In this document: one piece after another, positions 28,690 through 39,306 of the stretch
Numbering within the stretch: the stretch's first letter is position 1
Layout of the letters: the number at the start of each line of letters is the position of its first letter
Origin: Pectobacterium zantedeschiae
GTDB lineage: Bacteria > Pseudomonadota > Gammaproteobacteria > Enterobacterales > Enterobacteriaceae
NCBI RefSeq assembly: GCF_004137795.1
Contig: NZ_NWTM01000001.1
Location: 1,725,229-1,789,228, forward strand
Reading direction: 5' to 3'
DNA length: 64,000 nucleotides
Position numbers and translations under genes: made by a program
Notes under the pieces: generated by a model
Databases searched by the model: none
Seen by the model: the letters and a program-made list of their open reading frames with translations, nothing else
What the model was told of the DNA's origin: nothing

Positions 28690-30702
28690 CTAGGATGCAG
28701 CAATAAATTGTGCGCGTAATGCCTGGACTTCATCACGCAAGGCAGCAGCCTCTTCAAATTCAAGATTCTGCGCATGCGTCAACATCTTGCTTTCCAACTC
28801 GCGAATTTTCAGCTCCAGCGCTTTCGGCGTCATAAGTTCATAACGTGCTGCTGGTTCCGCCGCTTTACGGCTGCCCCGCCCTTTGCCTTTGTTCGCAGAC
28901 TGTCCCAATTGCAGAATATCGGAAATCTTCTTATTGATTCCCTGCGGCACAATACCATGCTCGGTGTTGTAGGCTTCCTGCTTCTCGCGGCGGCGCTCCG
29001 TTTCGCCAATCGCTTTCGCCATCGACGCCGTAATTCTGTCGCCGTAAAGAATGGCCTTACCGCGCAGGTTACGCGCCGCGCGGCCAATCGTCTGGATCAG
29101 AGAACGTTCGGAACGTAAGAAACCCTCTTTATCTGCATCCAGAATCGCCACCAGCGACACTTCAGGCATATCCAGCCCTTCACGTAACAGGTTGATGCCC
29201 ACCAGCACGTCAAATTCACCCAGGCGCAAATCACGAATGATTTCTACACGTTCGACGGTATCAATATCTGAGTGCAAATAACGTACGCGCTCGCCGTGTT
29301 CTTCCAGATATTCCGTCAGATCTTCCGCCATCCGCTTGGTTAGCGTAGTGACCAACACGCGTTCGTTAATCGCGGCACGCAGGCGAATCTCGGAAAGCAG
29401 GTCATCCACCTGTGTCGCAACAGGCCGCACTTCAATAATCGGATCGAGCAATCCAGTGGGACGAACCACCTGATCGATCACTTCACCACCCGATTTTTCC
29501 AGTTCATAGTTACCCGGCGTCGCAGACACATAGATCGTCTGCGGAGCCAGCGCTTCAAATTCTTCAAATTTCATCGGTCGGTTATCCAGCGCCGAAGGCA
29601 ACCGGAAACCGTATTCGACCAGCGTCTCTTTACGTGCACGGTCACCGCGATACATACCGCCAATCTGGGGCACCGTGACGTGAGATTCATCAATCACCAA
29701 CAGCCCGTCGGCGGGTAGATAGTCAAACAGCGTTGGCGGCGGCTCACCGGGACCACGGCCGGAAAGATAGCGTGAGTAGTTTTCGATGCCGGAGCAGTAA
29801 CCCAGTTCGTTCATCATCTCCAGATCAAACTGCGTACGCTGGCTTAGTCTCTGCTCTTCCACCAACTTGTCATTTGCCAGCAGCACCTTCTTGCGATCGG
29901 CCAATTCTACTTTGATGTCTTCCATCGCCTGCAAAATACGCTCACGCGGCGTGACGTAGTGCGTTTTCGGGTAGATGGTATAGCGCGGCACCGTTTGAAG
30001 GACATGACCCGTCAGCGGGTCAAACAGCGACAGTCGTTCCACTTCTTCATCGAACAATTCTACGCGCAGCGCAATTTCATCAGACTCCGCAGGGAAAATA
30101 TCGATCACCTCACCACGCACGCGGAATGTACCGCGCTGAAACGCCTGATCGTTGCGGGTATATTGCAATTCAGCCAGACGCCGCAAAATGGCACGCTGGT
30201 CGATCAGCATTCCCTGCGTCAGATGCAGCATCATTTTTAGATAGAGATCGGGATCGCCCAGACCGTAGATAGCGGACACCGAGGCCACGACGATCACATC
30301 GCGCCGCTCCAGCAGCGCTTTTGTCGCGGAAAGACGCATCTGTTCAATATGTTCGTTAACCGACGCATCTTTTTCAATAAAGGTGTCCGAGCTCGGAACG
30401 TAGGCCTCAGGCTGATAATAGTCGTAGTATGAGACGAAGTACTCAACGGCATTATCGGGGAAGAATTCTTTCATTTCGCCGTACAACTGGGCTGCCAGCG
30501 TTTTATTCGGCGCGAGCATCATCGTCGGCCGATTGAGGTCAGCAATCACATTAGCTATTGTGAATGTCTTACCTGAGCCTGTTACCCCGAGCAGCGTTTG
30601 GTGCGCCAACCCGTCTTCCAGACCTTCCTTTAAGCGACGTATGGCCTCAGGCTGGTCGCCTGCCGGTTTAAAGTCGGAATTCAGTGTAAATACTTTACTC
30701 AT
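28690..30702 (-). CDS. uvrB: Excinuclease ABC subunit UvrB
   Basis: Damage-verification helicase of nucleotide excision repair; 670 residues. Walker [15 protein letters not shown] (about 38-51), the beta-hairpin region [22 protein letters not shown], helicase motifs ([20 protein letters not shown]), and the C-terminal UvrC-interaction domain ([24 protein letters not shown]). Full length with no disruption. LexA box and promoter upstream at about 30900. Confidence 0.98.
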   Translation of the reverse strand: MSKVFTLNSDFKPAGDQPEAIRRLKEGLEDGLAHQTLLGVTGSGKTFTIANVIADLNRPTMMLAPNKTLAAQLYGEMKEFFPDNAVEYFVSYYDYYQPEAYVPSSDTFIEKDASVNEHIEQMRLSATKALLERRDVIVVASVSAIYGLGDPDLYLKMMLHLTQGMLIDQRAILRRLAELQYTRNDQAFQRGTFRVRGEVIDIFPAESDEIALRVELFDEEVERLSLFDPLTGHVLQTVPRYTIYPKTHYVTPRERILQAMEDIKVELADRKKVLLANDKLVEEQRLSQRTQFDLEMMNELGYCSGIENYSRYLSGRGPGEPPPTLFDYLPADGLLVIDESHVTVPQIGGMYRGDRARKETLVEYGFRLPSALDNRPMKFEEFEALAPQTIYVSATPGNYELEKSGGEVIDQVVRPTGLLDPIIEVRPVATQVDDLLSEIRLRAAINERVLVTTLTKRMAEDLTEYLEEHGERVRYLHSDIDTVERVEIIRDLRLGEFDVLVGINLLREGLDMPEVSLVAILDADKEGFLRSERSLIQTIGRAARNLRGKAILYGDRITASMAKAIGETERRREKQEAYNTEHGIVPQGINKKISDILQLGQSANKGKGRGSRKAAEPAARYELMTPKALELKIRELESKMLTHAQNLEFEEAAALRDEVQALRAQFIAAS

Positions 30703-30896
30703 CGTTAAGCACGCTACTTATCGTTATTGCTCATCGCTAAATACGATGTTCGTGGATGGACGCACAGAGGCAGGTACAAAGACACAGACTGACGATATCA
30801 GGCAAGGCATTGATGCCGTCAGAAGCACAACGATCACACTAACTGGGTGTGATATACGATGCTTTATTCTGAATGCCAATGATAAAATTCGCCACC

Positions 30897-30927
30897 ATCA
30901 TGATACTGGATATAAAAACAGCATCAA
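30897..30927 (-). promoter_or_regulatory. LexA (SOS) box overlapping the uvrB promoter
   Basis: Read leftward from 30923: TGCTGTTTTTATATCCAGTA, matching CTG-N10-CAG and differing by only three bases from what I recall as the E. coli uvrB box. It overlaps a promoter with -35 TTGATG, 16-bp spacer and -10 TATCAT, so LexA would occlude polymerase. The transcript leader would be about 190 nt. Confidence 0.88.
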
Positions 30928-31014
30928 GAAAATTATCGCTAGATTGGATGATTAATCGACAAATGAATTTGCTAGCACATTCATATTCAATCTACCAGAT
31001 AAAATCATCATGAT

Positions 31015-31482
31015 TTATCCCCAGTTTTGATAAAAATGTAACATGCAGGGATGACCAGTGACGTTAATTTATGCAACTACGCATCGTTGATGTTCAAGGC
31101 GCTTGATTTTACTTAAGCATATGATAATAAATAGATTAGGAAAACCGTGGAGAATAGCGTCAACCCGGCGACAACCCGCGCCAGCTCTCGGTTAGAACGC
31201 GTTGTCTATCCATAATACACATAGTTATCCACAGAAATGGTGGATAACTCCCACAACCCCGCATCAGCACTGAGTTAGAGAAATAACCACTTCATTCGTG
31301 ATTCCTCCTGATATGGATTTTCTTCACACTCTTTCTGTGATTTATCGCATAAGTATTAGACGGAAAAAGACTAAAAACAGCAGAGGACTAAAATGCCACA
31401 ATTCAGTCATGGCGGGGAGTTAGAAGAAAATTCAAGAAGGTTTTATCTATCGATTTTTATAAAAAATTAAGATTTATCCGCA
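31015..31482. other. AT-rich gene-poor stretch with four DnaA-box-like motifs
   Basis: Between the uvrB promoter and bioD (about 750 bp) there is no convincing gene. DnaA-box-like nonamers: TTATCCCCA at 31015-31023, the exact consensus TTATCCACA at 31225-31233, TTATCCACC on the minus strand at 31239-31247, and TTATCCGCA at 31474-31482. The middle two form a perfect inverted repeat (GTTATCCAC-N7-GTGGATAAC, 31224-31248). E. coli has uvrB directly next to bioD with no such spacer. Confidence 0.55.
31393..31470 (+). CDS. Possible 25-residue small protein
   Basis: ATG at 31393 with GAGG 6 nt upstream opens a 25-codon frame (MPQFSHGGELEENSRRFYLS then IFIKN) ending at TAA 31468-31470. Supporting evidence is only the good ribosome-binding site; composition is not distinctive, no promoter is obvious and the surrounding DNA is AT-rich. 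It may be chance. Confidence 0.22.
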   Translation: MPQFSHGGELEENSRRFYLSIFIKN

Positions 31483-31700
31483 TAAAAGAGATATGGGTAA
31501 AAACAACAAAAATCATTGCGATGAGTACACAAGCAATAGCTTACCAAAAACCCTCGTCGCCATAATAGCGGTAGTCGTCCCCCCTGTAGAGTGACCGCCA
31601 TTTCATTCAGGCCTACAGACAGCACGACTCTCTTAATTTTATATCTGCTCAGCCACGCTTCTCAACCTTGCTCTGATTCGATAAGCCTTACTGACGTCAA

Positions 31701-32381
31701 CTACTCCGCCAATAACCGAATATCAATATACTGCCCCAGATTATGCTGCTGAAGATCTGATACATGAGGGATTTCCCCCAGCATCGGCGCAGGCAGTCGC
31801 TGTTGCAGCGTTTGCAGATACGGCTGGTGCCACTTACCGGGAGGAATGATGTCATTAGCGATCCAACCGCCAAGACGCAAGCCAGCGTGCTGGATCGCAT
31901 GGGCGGTGAGCATCGCGTGGTTGATGCACCCAAGCTTAACGCCAACCACCAAAATCACGGGAAGCTGTTCCTGTAGTACCCAGTCAGCAAACGTGGCCTG
32001 CTCCGACAGCGGTGTAAACCACCCGCCCGCACCTTCGACCAGCAGCCAATCAGCCTGGGTTTCAACTGCCCGCAGCCCTGCTGACAGGGTCGAGAAATGG
32101 ATAGGCCGCTGCTCCACCGCGCTGATAATATGCGGTGAAGTAGGTTCCATAAACGCCAGTGGGTTAACCATCTGGTAATCCAGATGGACGCTGCTATTGG
32201 CCTGAAGCGCCAGCGCATCGCTGTTGCGAATTCCCTCTGTCGTCATCTCACAGCCGGATGCCACAGGCTTATAGCCCGCAGTACGGTATCCCGCCTGACG
32301 AGCGGCCTGAAGCAACGCCGTGCTGGCGACCGTTTTCCCGACCTCGGTATCCGTGCCCGTCACAAACCAGCGTTCAATCAC
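31701..32381 (-). CDS. bioD: Dethiobiotin synthetase BioD
   Basis: ATP-dependent closure of the ureido ring: DAPA + CO2 to dethiobiotin. 226 residues; P-loop FVTGTDTEVGKTVAS at the N-terminus, KPVASGCE, and VEGAGGWFTPL active-site loop. Last gene of bioBFCD, overlapping bioC by 8 bp. Confidence 0.96.
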   Translation of the reverse strand: MIERWFVTGTDTEVGKTVASTALLQAARQAGYRTAGYKPVASGCEMTTEGIRNSDALALQANSSVHLDYQMVNPLAFMEPTSPHIISAVEQRPIHFSTLSAGLRAVETQADWLLVEGAGGWFTPLSEQATFADWVLQEQLPVILVVGVKLGCINHAMLTAHAIQHAGLRLGGWIANDIIPPGKWHQPYLQTLQQRLPAPMLGEIPHVSDLQQHNLGQYIDIRLLAE

Positions 32382-33135
32382 GATAAATCACTCCATAAAC
32401 CAGTTGGTAGCTGAGCGGGTAGCCGCCCTCTTCTTGTGGATAGCAGGCAGACAATGCTGCCAGACGTGCTCGGCTCAACAGCCCTGGCGTACGACCTTCA
32501 TGTAGCCACGTCGCGCCGATTCCCTTCAGCGATTTCATCAGCGTCAACACATCGGGGAAAAAACACACTTCACGTTCCTGTATCAGATGATGACGATAAG
32601 GTTGGCAGGCCGCGTCGACAGCGGTGAGCGGCAGAAAGCGATTCGTCCGCTGCGTACCGTCCAGCCGTTGCCATGCCTGCGACAGCTCGCTTAAGGATCC
32701 ATCCGCCAACGTCGCAAACGCAATAACGCCACCCGGCCGCGTGACCCGATACAGTTCTGCCAGTGCTCGTGGTAATGAATCACACCACTGCACCGCCAAA
32801 TTGCTGTAGCTGATGTCCACACTGCTATCCGCCAACGGCAGATCTTCGATATCCCCTTCCAGATAACGATCTGCAACGTGCTGCTCACGGGCATACGCCA
32901 GCATTTCCACCGACAAATCCAGCGCAGTCACATTTTTACCAGCTTGACGCCAGTAACGGCTAAAGTGCCCTGTCCCGCAGCCCGCATCCAGCACCTGTAA
33001 ACCACTACGTGCAGGCAGCAGCGTCAGCAGACGTTCTCCGCTGATACGTTGCAGTTCGGCAAAGCGATCATAGCCAGCCGCTGCGCGCCCAAAGGCCTGC
33101 GCAATCGCCTGCTTGTTATAGTTTTCTGTCAGCAT
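32374..33135 (-). CDS. bioC: Malonyl-ACP O-methyltransferase BioC
   Basis: SAM-dependent methyltransferase that disguises malonyl-ACP for pimelate assembly. 253 residues; [18 protein letters not shown]-terminus typical of BioC, motif [16 protein letters not shown], motif II region [18 protein letters not shown]. Overlaps bioF by 20 bp. Confidence 0.95.
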   Translation of the reverse strand: MLTENYNKQAIAQAFGRAAAGYDRFAELQRISGERLLTLLPARSGLQVLDAGCGTGHFSRYWRQAGKNVTALDLSVEMLAYAREQHVADRYLEGDIEDLPLADSSVDISYSNLAVQWCDSLPRALAELYRVTRPGGVIAFATLADGSLSELSQAWQRLDGTQRTNRFLPLTAVDAACQPYRHHLIQEREVCFFPDVLTLMKSLKGIGATWLHEGRTPGLLSRARLAALSACYPQEEGGYPLSYQLVYGVIYRD

Positions 33136-34273
33136 GGTGCAATACCGTCAGCAAACGATTGATATCTTCCGGCTGATGTTCCGCCGTCAGCGTAATCCGC
33201 AGCCGCGCACTACCGGGCGGTACCGTCGGTGGCCGCATCGCACTGACCCACACGCCCTGTTCACGCAGATGGTTCATCAACGCCAACGCTCGTGCGTTCT
33301 CACCCACAATCAGCGGCTGAATCGCACTCTGCGAACTCATCAGTTGATATGGCGAGTTTGAAATACCCGCACGAAACAGCGCGATGTTACGTCGTAGCGC
33401 ATCACGCCGCGCGTCGCCCTGTCGAACACAGTTAACGGCTGCGCTCAGCGCACAGGCCTGTGCCGCAGGCATCGACGTGCTATAAATCAAATGACGGGCG
33501 AATTGCAGGAAGTATTCGGCCAGCGGTTCGGCACATAGCACCGCGGCGCCGCTGACACCAAACGCCTTGCCGAATGTGACAATCAGCAGTTCCGGCTTGA
33601 CGCCCTGCTGCCAGCAGCTCCCGCGCCCTTCATCACCCAGCACGCCAATCCCGTGCGCATCGTCCACCATCAGCCAGGCATCGTGCGCACTGCACTGTGC
33701 CTGCAATGCAGACAGCGGCGCGGTATCACCATCCATGCTGAAAACGCCTTCAGTCACCACCAGCGTCTGGCCATCTGTAGGTTTCTCCAGCAGCGCTTGC
33801 AGGCTATCTGCCTGATTGTGTTTAAAGCGCCGCAGCGTCGCCGGTGACTGTGCGGCGGCCTCCAGCAGTGAAGCATGGCTGAGTTTATCGGCCAAAATCC
33901 TATCTTCCGCCTGTGCCAGCGCGGCTATCACGGCTTGATTTGCGGCATAGCCGGAAATAAACAGCAACGCACGCGGATAGCCCAGCCAGTCTGCCAGTTG
34001 GTTTTCCAGCGCGGCATGGGCATCAGTATACCCCGTCACGTGCCCGGAACCCCCGCTGCCAATACCGTATTGCTCAGCGCCTTGCTGCCAGGCACGCACA
34101 ATTTCGGGCTGATGACTCAGCCCCAGATAATCGTTGCTGGAAAAATTCAGGTAGCAGCGATCGCCCTGCATCAGCCAGCGTCCGCTACCGCCCTGATTAC
34201 TCTGCCGCACGCGGTAGGCATCATCGCGCTGGCGCTGTACCAACGCGGCTTCAATACGTTCCTGCCAGCTCAT
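33116..34273 (-). CDS. bioF: 8-amino-7-oxononanoate synthase BioF
   Basis: PLP enzyme condensing pimeloyl-ACP with L-alanine. 385 residues; [47 protein letters not shown] and the PLP-lysine motif [14 protein letters not shown] are intact. Starts 39 nt after bioB. Confidence 0.96.
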   Translation of the reverse strand: MSWQERIEAALVQRQRDDAYRVRQSNQGGSGRWLMQGDRCYLNFSSNDYLGLSHQPEIVRAWQQGAEQYGIGSGGSGHVTGYTDAHAALENQLADWLGYPRALLFISGYAANQAVIAALAQAEDRILADKLSHASLLEAAAQSPATLRRFKHNQADSLQALLEKPTDGQTLVVTEGVFSMDGDTAPLSALQAQCSAHDAWLMVDDAHGIGVLGDEGRGSCWQQGVKPELLIVTFGKAFGVSGAAVLCAEPLAEYFLQFARHLIYSTSMPAAQACALSAAVNCVRQGDARRDALRRNIALFRAGISNSPYQLMSSQSAIQPLIVGENARALALMNHLREQGVWVSAMRPPTVPPGSARLRITLTAEHQPEDINRLLTVLHHADRKL

Positions 34274-34312
34274 GATTGCGCACGCCTCATCCTACAATTG
34301 GCGTACAGAGCG

Positions 34313-35350
34313 CTATACCGCAGCATTATAAAATTGCTCGCTATCAGCATTAATCAGTTGTTCTGCCAATCGCTGCTGCTGTTGGTTGTCCCCAAATTCG
34401 GTCCCCGTTTGCTGTGGATTCAGGCCCAGTTTGAGGAACAGCGCCAGATCCTTGTCTTCTTTCGGGTTCGGCGTCGTTAAGAGTTTGCAACCGTAGAAAA
34501 TGGAGTTCGCACCAGCCATAAAGCACATCGCCTGCGTTTGTTCACTCATCTGCTCGCGTCCGGCGGACAGGCGCACATAGGAAGCAGGCATCATGATGCG
34601 CGCCACAGCAATGGTACGAATGAAGTCAAACGGATCAACGTCCTCATTCTCTGCCAGCGGCGTTCCCTTCACCTTGACCAGCATGTTAATCGGTACGCTT
34701 TCCGGCGGCGTTGGCAAGTTAGCCAGTTGCACCAGCAGCCCGGCACGGTCACGCACAGTTTCCCCCAACCCGACGATGCCGCCAGAACAGACTTTAATGC
34801 CCGCACCGCGCACTTTATCCAGCGTATCCAGACGCTCCTGATACGTACGGGTAGTAATAATGCTGCCGTAAAACTCTGGTGAGGTATCGAGGTTATGGTT
34901 ATAGAAATCCAGTCCGGCTGACGCCAGACGCTCAGCCTGATCGTGGTGCAGTGTTCCCAGCGTCATGCAGGTTTCCATACCCATCGCTTTGACGCCTTGC
35001 ACCATCTGTTCCAGATAAGGCATGTCACGCTCGTGCGGATTTTTCCACGCTGCGCCCATACAAAAGCGTGTCGATCCCGCGGCTTTCGCCTGACGGGCCG
35101 ATTCCAATACCTGTTCGACCTGCATCAGGCGTTCGGTATCAATTCCGGTGCGGTAACGGGAACTCTGCGGGCAATATTTACAGTCTTCAGGGCAAGCACC
35201 GGTTTTGATAGAAAGTAATGTGCTTACCTGTACCTGGCGGGGATCAAAATGCTGGCGGTGGATCTGCTGCGCTTCAAACATCAGTTCCAGAAAAGGTTTA
35301 TTAAATAAGTCTTGCGCTTGCTCAAGCGTCCAGTAAATGCGGTCAGCCAT
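34313..35350 (-). CDS. bioB: Biotin synthase BioB
   Basis: Radical-SAM enzyme inserting sulfur into dethiobiotin. 345 residues; radical-SAM cluster C53-X3-C57-X2-C60 ([14 protein letters not shown]), and downstream residues of the [2Fe-2S] cluster ([25 protein letters not shown]). GGAG 8 nt before ATG at 35350. First gene of bioBFCD, controlled from the BirA operator. Confidence 0.97.
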   Translation of the reverse strand: MADRIYWTLEQAQDLFNKPFLELMFEAQQIHRQHFDPRQVQVSTLLSIKTGACPEDCKYCPQSSRYRTGIDTERLMQVEQVLESARQAKAAGSTRFCMGAAWKNPHERDMPYLEQMVQGVKAMGMETCMTLGTLHHDQAERLASAGLDFYNHNLDTSPEFYGSIITTRTYQERLDTLDKVRGAGIKVCSGGIVGLGETVRDRAGLLVQLANLPTPPESVPINMLVKVKGTPLAENEDVDPFDFIRTIAVARIMMPASYVRLSAGREQMSEQTQAMCFMAGANSIFYGCKLLTTPNPKEDKDLALFLKLGLNPQQTGTEFGDNQQQQRLAEQLINADSEQFYNAAV

Positions 35351-35403
35351 CTCGGCATCTCCAAACTAAAAACGTTTCGCCAGTGTAAATTAACCCGATA
35401 TAC

Positions 35404-35435
35404 TGTCAACCAAATAGAATTTAGTTTGGTTGACA
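35404..35435. promoter_or_regulatory. BirA biotin operator between bioB and bioA
   Basis: TGTCAACCAAA (35404-35414) and TTTGGTTGACA (35425-35435) are exact inverted repeats around a 10-bp spacer, matching the enterobacterial bio operator in sequence, spacing and place. Binding of the BirA-biotinyl-AMP dimer would repress both divergent transcripts. Leftward, a -35 TTGACA lies at its edge. Confidence 0.95.
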
Positions 35436-35445
35436 AAAGATCATC

Positions 35446-36750
35446 ATGAGCCCGGAAGACATCATTTTTGACCAGCGCCACATTTGGCATCCCTACACGT
35501 CGATGACCAAACCGCTACCCTGTTATCCGGTCACATCGGCCAGCGGTGTCGAGCTGCATCTGGATGACGGACGCCGCCTGATTGATGGAATGTCATCGTG
35601 GTGGGCGGCGATTCACGGCTACAACCATCCGGTGATAAATCAGGCGGTACAAACCCAGCTCAGCCAGATGTCACATGTGATGTTCGGTGGGATCACCCAT
35701 CCGGCGGCGGTTGCGCTGTGTCGTAAGCTGGTAGAAATCACACCAGATGCGCTGGAATGCGTTTTTTTGGCAGACTCCGGTTCGGTGGCTGTCGAAGTAG
35801 CAATGAAAATGGCGCTGCAATATTGGCAAGCGCACGGTGAAACGCGCCAACGCTTCCTCACCCTGCGTCACGGTTATCACGGTGACACTTTTGGTGCGAT
35901 GTCCGTATGTGACCCGCAAAATTCAATGCATAGCCTGTATCAGGGTTACCTGCCAACCCACCTGTTTGTCGATGCGCCTCCCTGCGCTTTTGCCAACGAA
36001 GACGGTTTTACCGACGAGTGGCAGGAAGCCGACATCAAACCGTTTCAGACGATGCTATCGACACACGTTCACGATATTGCTGCCGTGATTCTGGAGCCTA
36101 TCGTACAGGGTGCCGGCGGGATGCGTTTTTATCATCCGGCTTACCTGCGCCGAATACGGGATCTGTGCGACCAACGGGGGATCTTGCTGATTGCGGATGA
36201 GATTGCGACCGGATTTGGCCGCACTGGCAAGCTGTTTGCCTGTGAGCATGCGGGAATTTCGCCAGATATTATGTGTCTGGGAAAAGCGCTTACTGGCGGC
36301 TACATGACACTCTCAGCCACACTGACCACCCGAACGGTGGCTGAAATTATCAGCAACGGTGCGGCAGGCTGTTTTATGCACGGCCCCACGTTTATGGGTA
36401 ACTCGCTGGCCTGTGCGGCCGCCAATGCCAGCCTATCCTTACTGGCGGAGAACCGCTGGCAGCAGCAAGTGAAAAATATTGAGCGGCAGCTGCGAGCAGA
36501 GCTGCAACCCTGTGCAGATTCCCCGCTGGTAGCAGACGTCCGCGTATTGGGTGCAATCGGTGTGGTGGAAACACATCGTCCGGTCAATATGGCACGGTTA
36601 CAGCGTTTCTTTGTCGAGCGCGGCGTCTGGATTCGACCGTTTGGTCGACTCATTTATCTGATGCCACCGTTTATCATTCAGCCCGATGAACTGCATAAGC
36701 TAACCGATGCCGTCTACGCGGCTATTCATAACGCACAGCTATTTGAATAA
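35446..36750 (+). CDS. bioA: Adenosylmethionine-8-amino-7-oxononanoate aminotransferase BioA
   Basis: PLP aminotransferase forming DAPA with SAM as amino donor. 434 residues closely matching E. coli Bio[66 protein letters not shown], and the PLP-lysine [12 protein letters not shown] at 35446 lies only 11 bp beyond the operator, so the leader is very short. Confidence 0.97.
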   Translation: MSPEDIIFDQRHIWHPYTSMTKPLPCYPVTSASGVELHLDDGRRLIDGMSSWWAAIHGYNHPVINQAVQTQLSQMSHVMFGGITHPAAVALCRKLVEITPDALECVFLADSGSVAVEVAMKMALQYWQAHGETRQRFLTLRHGYHGDTFGAMSVCDPQNSMHSLYQGYLPTHLFVDAPPCAFANEDGFTDEWQEADIKPFQTMLSTHVHDIAAVILEPIVQGAGGMRFYHPAYLRRIRDLCDQRGILLIADEIATGFGRTGKLFACEHAGISPDIMCLGKALTGGYMTLSATLTTRTVAEIISNGAAGCFMHGPTFMGNSLACAAANASLSLLAENRWQQQVKNIERQLRAELQPCADSPLVADVRVLGAIGVVETHRPVNMARLQRFFVERGVWIRPFGRLIYLMPPFIIQPDELHKLTDAVYAAIHNAQLFE

Positions 36751-36760
36751 CCGGTCGCCC

Positions 36761-36784
36761 AAGGCGCACACTTTTGTGCGCCTT
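36761..36784. terminator. Terminator-type hairpin after bioA
   Basis: AAGGCGCACA and TGTGCGCCTT make a perfect 10-bp stem with a CTTT loop, 10 nt after the bioA stop. The trailing sequence is TT then A6, so release on the plus strand may be inefficient. The spacer to celS (36785-37026) is AT-rich; I see no confident KdgR or CRP site in it. Confidence 0.65.
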
Positions 36785-37026
36785 AAAAAATATCGCTGAC
36801 ACCATCCATATTATGACTATTCATTACCGCTCTTATTATTATTTACATGAATAAGATTTTCATTCTACTCATGATTAATGCATTGAATTATTCTGACACT
36901 GGATGGAATAACCATAAAATGTTACGCACCCCACACTTTACATTCAACCAATCATAGACAGCTGATGAATACGTGTTAGATTTTAACGTGAAAGACCCCA
37001 AGCATATATTTAAAAGGAGATTTATT

Positions 37027-37821
37027 ATGCTTACAGCGAATAAGAAGCCACAGCGTATTTTCCGTACGTTATTCCCCGTGTTATTTTCTGCCTTGTTACT
37101 CTCACCCCTAACCGTTTCTGCGGTCAGTTCATCCAAAGACGCAGACAAACTCTATTTTGAGAATAATAAATATTACGTATTCAATAACGTCTGGGGGAAA
37201 GATGAAGTAAAAGGATGGCAGCAAACGGTTTTCTATAATAGCCCTACCAGCATGGGGTGGAACTGGCACTGGCCAAGCAGCAGCTCCAGCGTTAAAGCTT
37301 ATCCATCGCTGGTAAGCGGCTGGCACTGGACTGCGGGTTATACGGAAAATAGTGGGCTGCCGATAAAATTATCCAGTAATAAAAGTATTACCAGTAACGT
37401 CACTTATTCTATCAAATCTACCGGCACTTATAACGCGGCTTATGATGTGTGGTTCCACACTACCGATAAAGCCAGTTGGGATTCGACGCCTACCGACGAA
37501 TTAATGATCTGGCTAAATAATACCAATGCAGGCCCAGCAGGGGATTATATTGAAACAGTATTCCTCGGTGGTAGCAGCTGGAACGTATTCAAAGGTTGGA
37601 TAAATGCCGGTAATGGCAAAGGGTGGAATGTCTTTTCCTTTGTCCGTACCTCCAATACCAACAGTGCATCGCTCAATATTCGTCATTTCACCAACTATCT
37701 GGTTGGCACCAAAAAATGGATGAGTAATACAAAATATATCAGCAGCGTTGAGTTTGGTACCGAGATCTTTGGCGGTGATGGGCAGATTGATATCACCAAG
37801 TGGAGCGTAGACGTAAAATAA
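37027..37821 (+). CDS. celS: Secreted endoglucanase, glycoside hydrolase family 12 (CelS)
   Basis: Extracellular beta-1,4-endoglucanase attacking plant cellulose. 264 residues: signal peptide about 1-32 (cleavage after LTVSA), then the GH12 beta-jelly-roll with Trp-rich substrate cleft (GWNWHWPS, SGWHWTAGY). Probable catalytic pair: nucleophile E158 (DELMIWLNNT) and acid/base E246 (EFGTEIFGG). AAGGAG 8 nt before ATG 37027. Matches the CelS enzyme of Pectobacterium carotovorum as I remember it. It is a solitary gene between bioA and yohJK, a position with no such gene in E. coli; export probably uses the type II system encoded elsewhere (inference). Confidence 0.92.
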   Translation: MLTANKKPQRIFRTLFPVLFSALLLSPLTVSAVSSSKDADKLYFENNKYYVFNNVWGKDEVKGWQQTVFYNSPTSMGWNWHWPSSSSSVKAYPSLVSGWHWTAGYTENSGLPIKLSSNKSITSNVTYSIKSTGTYNAAYDVWFHTTDKASWDSTPTDELMIWLNNTNAGPAGDYIETVFLGGSSWNVFKGWINAGNGKGWNVFSFVRTSNTNSASLNIRHFTNYLVGTKKWMSNTKYISSVEFGTEIFGGDGQIDITKWSVDVK

Positions 37822-37837
37822 CGGGTAGATATTCTTC

Positions 37838-37877
37838 CGGTTCACCCCCCAATCCACACTAACGCGGGGTTGAACCG
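37838..37877 (+). terminator. Possible terminator after celS
   Basis: CGGTTCA and TGAACCG arms, extended by CCCC/GGGG with one mismatch, form a stem-loop starting 17 nt after the celS stop. It is followed by AATTTATCTC, a weak T tract. Confidence 0.45.
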
Positions 37878-38030
37878 AATTTATCTCATTTGCCTCTCGT
37901 TTCATTTTCAGTCTGGACGGGTATCGCTCATCCTTGAGGCCGTCTCACCTTCCCGAACAAGATTCGTGATCTGTGGCACGTAAATTCCATTAGCGTTATG
38001 ATAATCGCCTGTGCTAATCAGGAATTTCCC

Positions 38031-38438
38031 ATGCGTAATACGTTCATCGTTTGTTGGCAGTATTTACGCGCTTTCGCATTGATTTATCTCTGCCTGCTGG
38101 CAGGCAATGCGGTATCCGCGTTACTTCCGTTCACTATCCCCGGCAGTATCATCGGTATGCTGGTCTTGTTCACCCTCCTCGCCTCGCAGATCCTGCCCGC
38201 GAAATGGGTAAAACCTGGCTGTCACCTCCTTATTCGTCATATGGCGCTACTGTTCGTCCCCATCGGCGTCGGCGTTATGAATTATTACGATCTGGTCAGC
38301 CAGCAGTTTGGCCCCATCGTGGTTTCTTGTCTGATCAGTACCTTTGTTGTGATGTTGATTGTGGGTTTTAGTACCCAGATAATGCAGCGTGAACGCGCTA
38401 TGGCTAGCGATCGCACGCCGCCGAAGGATAACGAATAA
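38031..38438 (+). CDS. yohJ: YohJ, CidA/LrgA-family membrane protein
   Basis: Small holin-like inner-membrane protein, 135 residues, four TM helices. Starts at [20 protein letters not shown] with AGGAA upstream, matching E. coli YohJ; the ATG at 37998 would add 11 non-conserved residues. Motifs [14 protein letters not shown] and [13 protein letters not shown] are conserved. Paired with yohK (1-bp overlap). E. coli YohJK has been linked to pyruvate/cell-death type LrgAB functions; the role is not firmly known. Confidence 0.93.
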   Translation: MRNTFIVCWQYLRAFALIYLCLLAGNAVSALLPFTIPGSIIGMLVLFTLLASQILPAKWVKPGCHLLIRHMALLFVPIGVGVMNYYDLVSQQFGPIVVSCLISTFVVMLIVGFSTQIMQRERAMASDRTPPKDNE

Positions 38439-39133
38439 TGTTCAGCTATTTGTGGTGGTCACTGCCTCTTACTCTGATCGTCTTTTTCGCTGCACGTAAG
38501 CTAGCCGTGTTAACCAAGATCTCCCTGTTGAACCCGCTGCTGGTGTCGATGGCGATTATTATTCCGCTGCTGCTGGTGTTGAAGATTCCTTACGAGCACT
38601 ATTTTCAGGGCAGTAAGATACTTAACGACTTACTGCAACCGGCAGTAGTCGCGCTGGCGTTCCCGCTTTATGAACAACTGCACCAAATTCGCGCGCGCTG
38701 GAAGTCGATCATCAGCGTGTGCTTTATCGGTAGTCTGACAGCGATTATCTCCGGCACGCTGGTGGCACTGTGGATGGGTGCATCACCAGACATCGCCGCC
38801 TCGGTACTGCCAAAGTCTGTTACTACCCCTATTGCGATGGCCGTCGCCAGTTCTATTGGCGGTATTCCGGCGATCAGCGCTGTCTGCGTGATTTTTGTCG
38901 GTATTCTCGGTGCCGTATTAGGCCACACCCTGTTCAACCGAGTCGGAATCAAAACCAAAGCCGCACGTGGTTTGTCGATGGGCACCGCCTCGCACGCACT
39001 CGGCACAGCGCGCTGCGCAGAGATCGATTATCAGGAAGGGGCGTTTAGTTCACTGGCGCTAGTCATATGCGGGATCATCACATCGCTGATTGCTCCGTTA
39101 GTGTTTCCTATACTCTTGCACCTTGCTGGCTGA
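38438..39133 (+). CDS. yohK: YohK, CidB/LrgB-family membrane protein
   Basis: Partner of YohJ, 231 residues with about seven TM helices. Conserved LPKSVTTPIAMAVASSIGG, GILGAVLGHTLFNRVGI and GLSMGTASHALGTARCAE are the LrgB signatures. It directly follows yohJ. Confidence 0.94.
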   Translation: MFSYLWWSLPLTLIVFFAARKLAVLTKISLLNPLLVSMAIIIPLLLVLKIPYEHYFQGSKILNDLLQPAVVALAFPLYEQLHQIRARWKSIISVCFIGSLTAIISGTLVALWMGASPDIAASVLPKSVTTPIAMAVASSIGGIPAISAVCVIFVGILGAVLGHTLFNRVGIKTKAARGLSMGTASHALGTARCAEIDYQEGAFSSLALVICGIITSLIAPLVFPILLHLAG

Positions 39134-39140
39134 AGCCTGA

Positions 39141-39169
39141 GGGGACGATGCGTATCCCGCATCGCTCCC
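39141..39169 (+). terminator. Hairpin after yohK
   Basis: GGGGACGATGC and GCATCGCTCCC pair with one or two imperfections around a 7-nt loop, 8 nt after the stop. There is no T tract. The cdd promoter must lie between here and 39306; I see only weak CRP-like half-sites. Confidence 0.5.
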
Positions 39170-39306
39170 ACTATAAAATTGAGATATGTCTCGCATTTAG
39201 CAGTTAATTTGCAGTCATTTCACTCAATAAAGAGATTTCAATCACAATTTATTGCTACTCTGCTACCTAACATGACGTCATTGACGGGTAAAGAGAGTAA
39301 GCCGAC

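Noticed and set aside
36785..37026. KdgR-box-like sequence upstream of celS (around AATAAGATTTTCATT)
   Set aside because: Too far from the palindromic TGAAA-N-TTTCA consensus to call.
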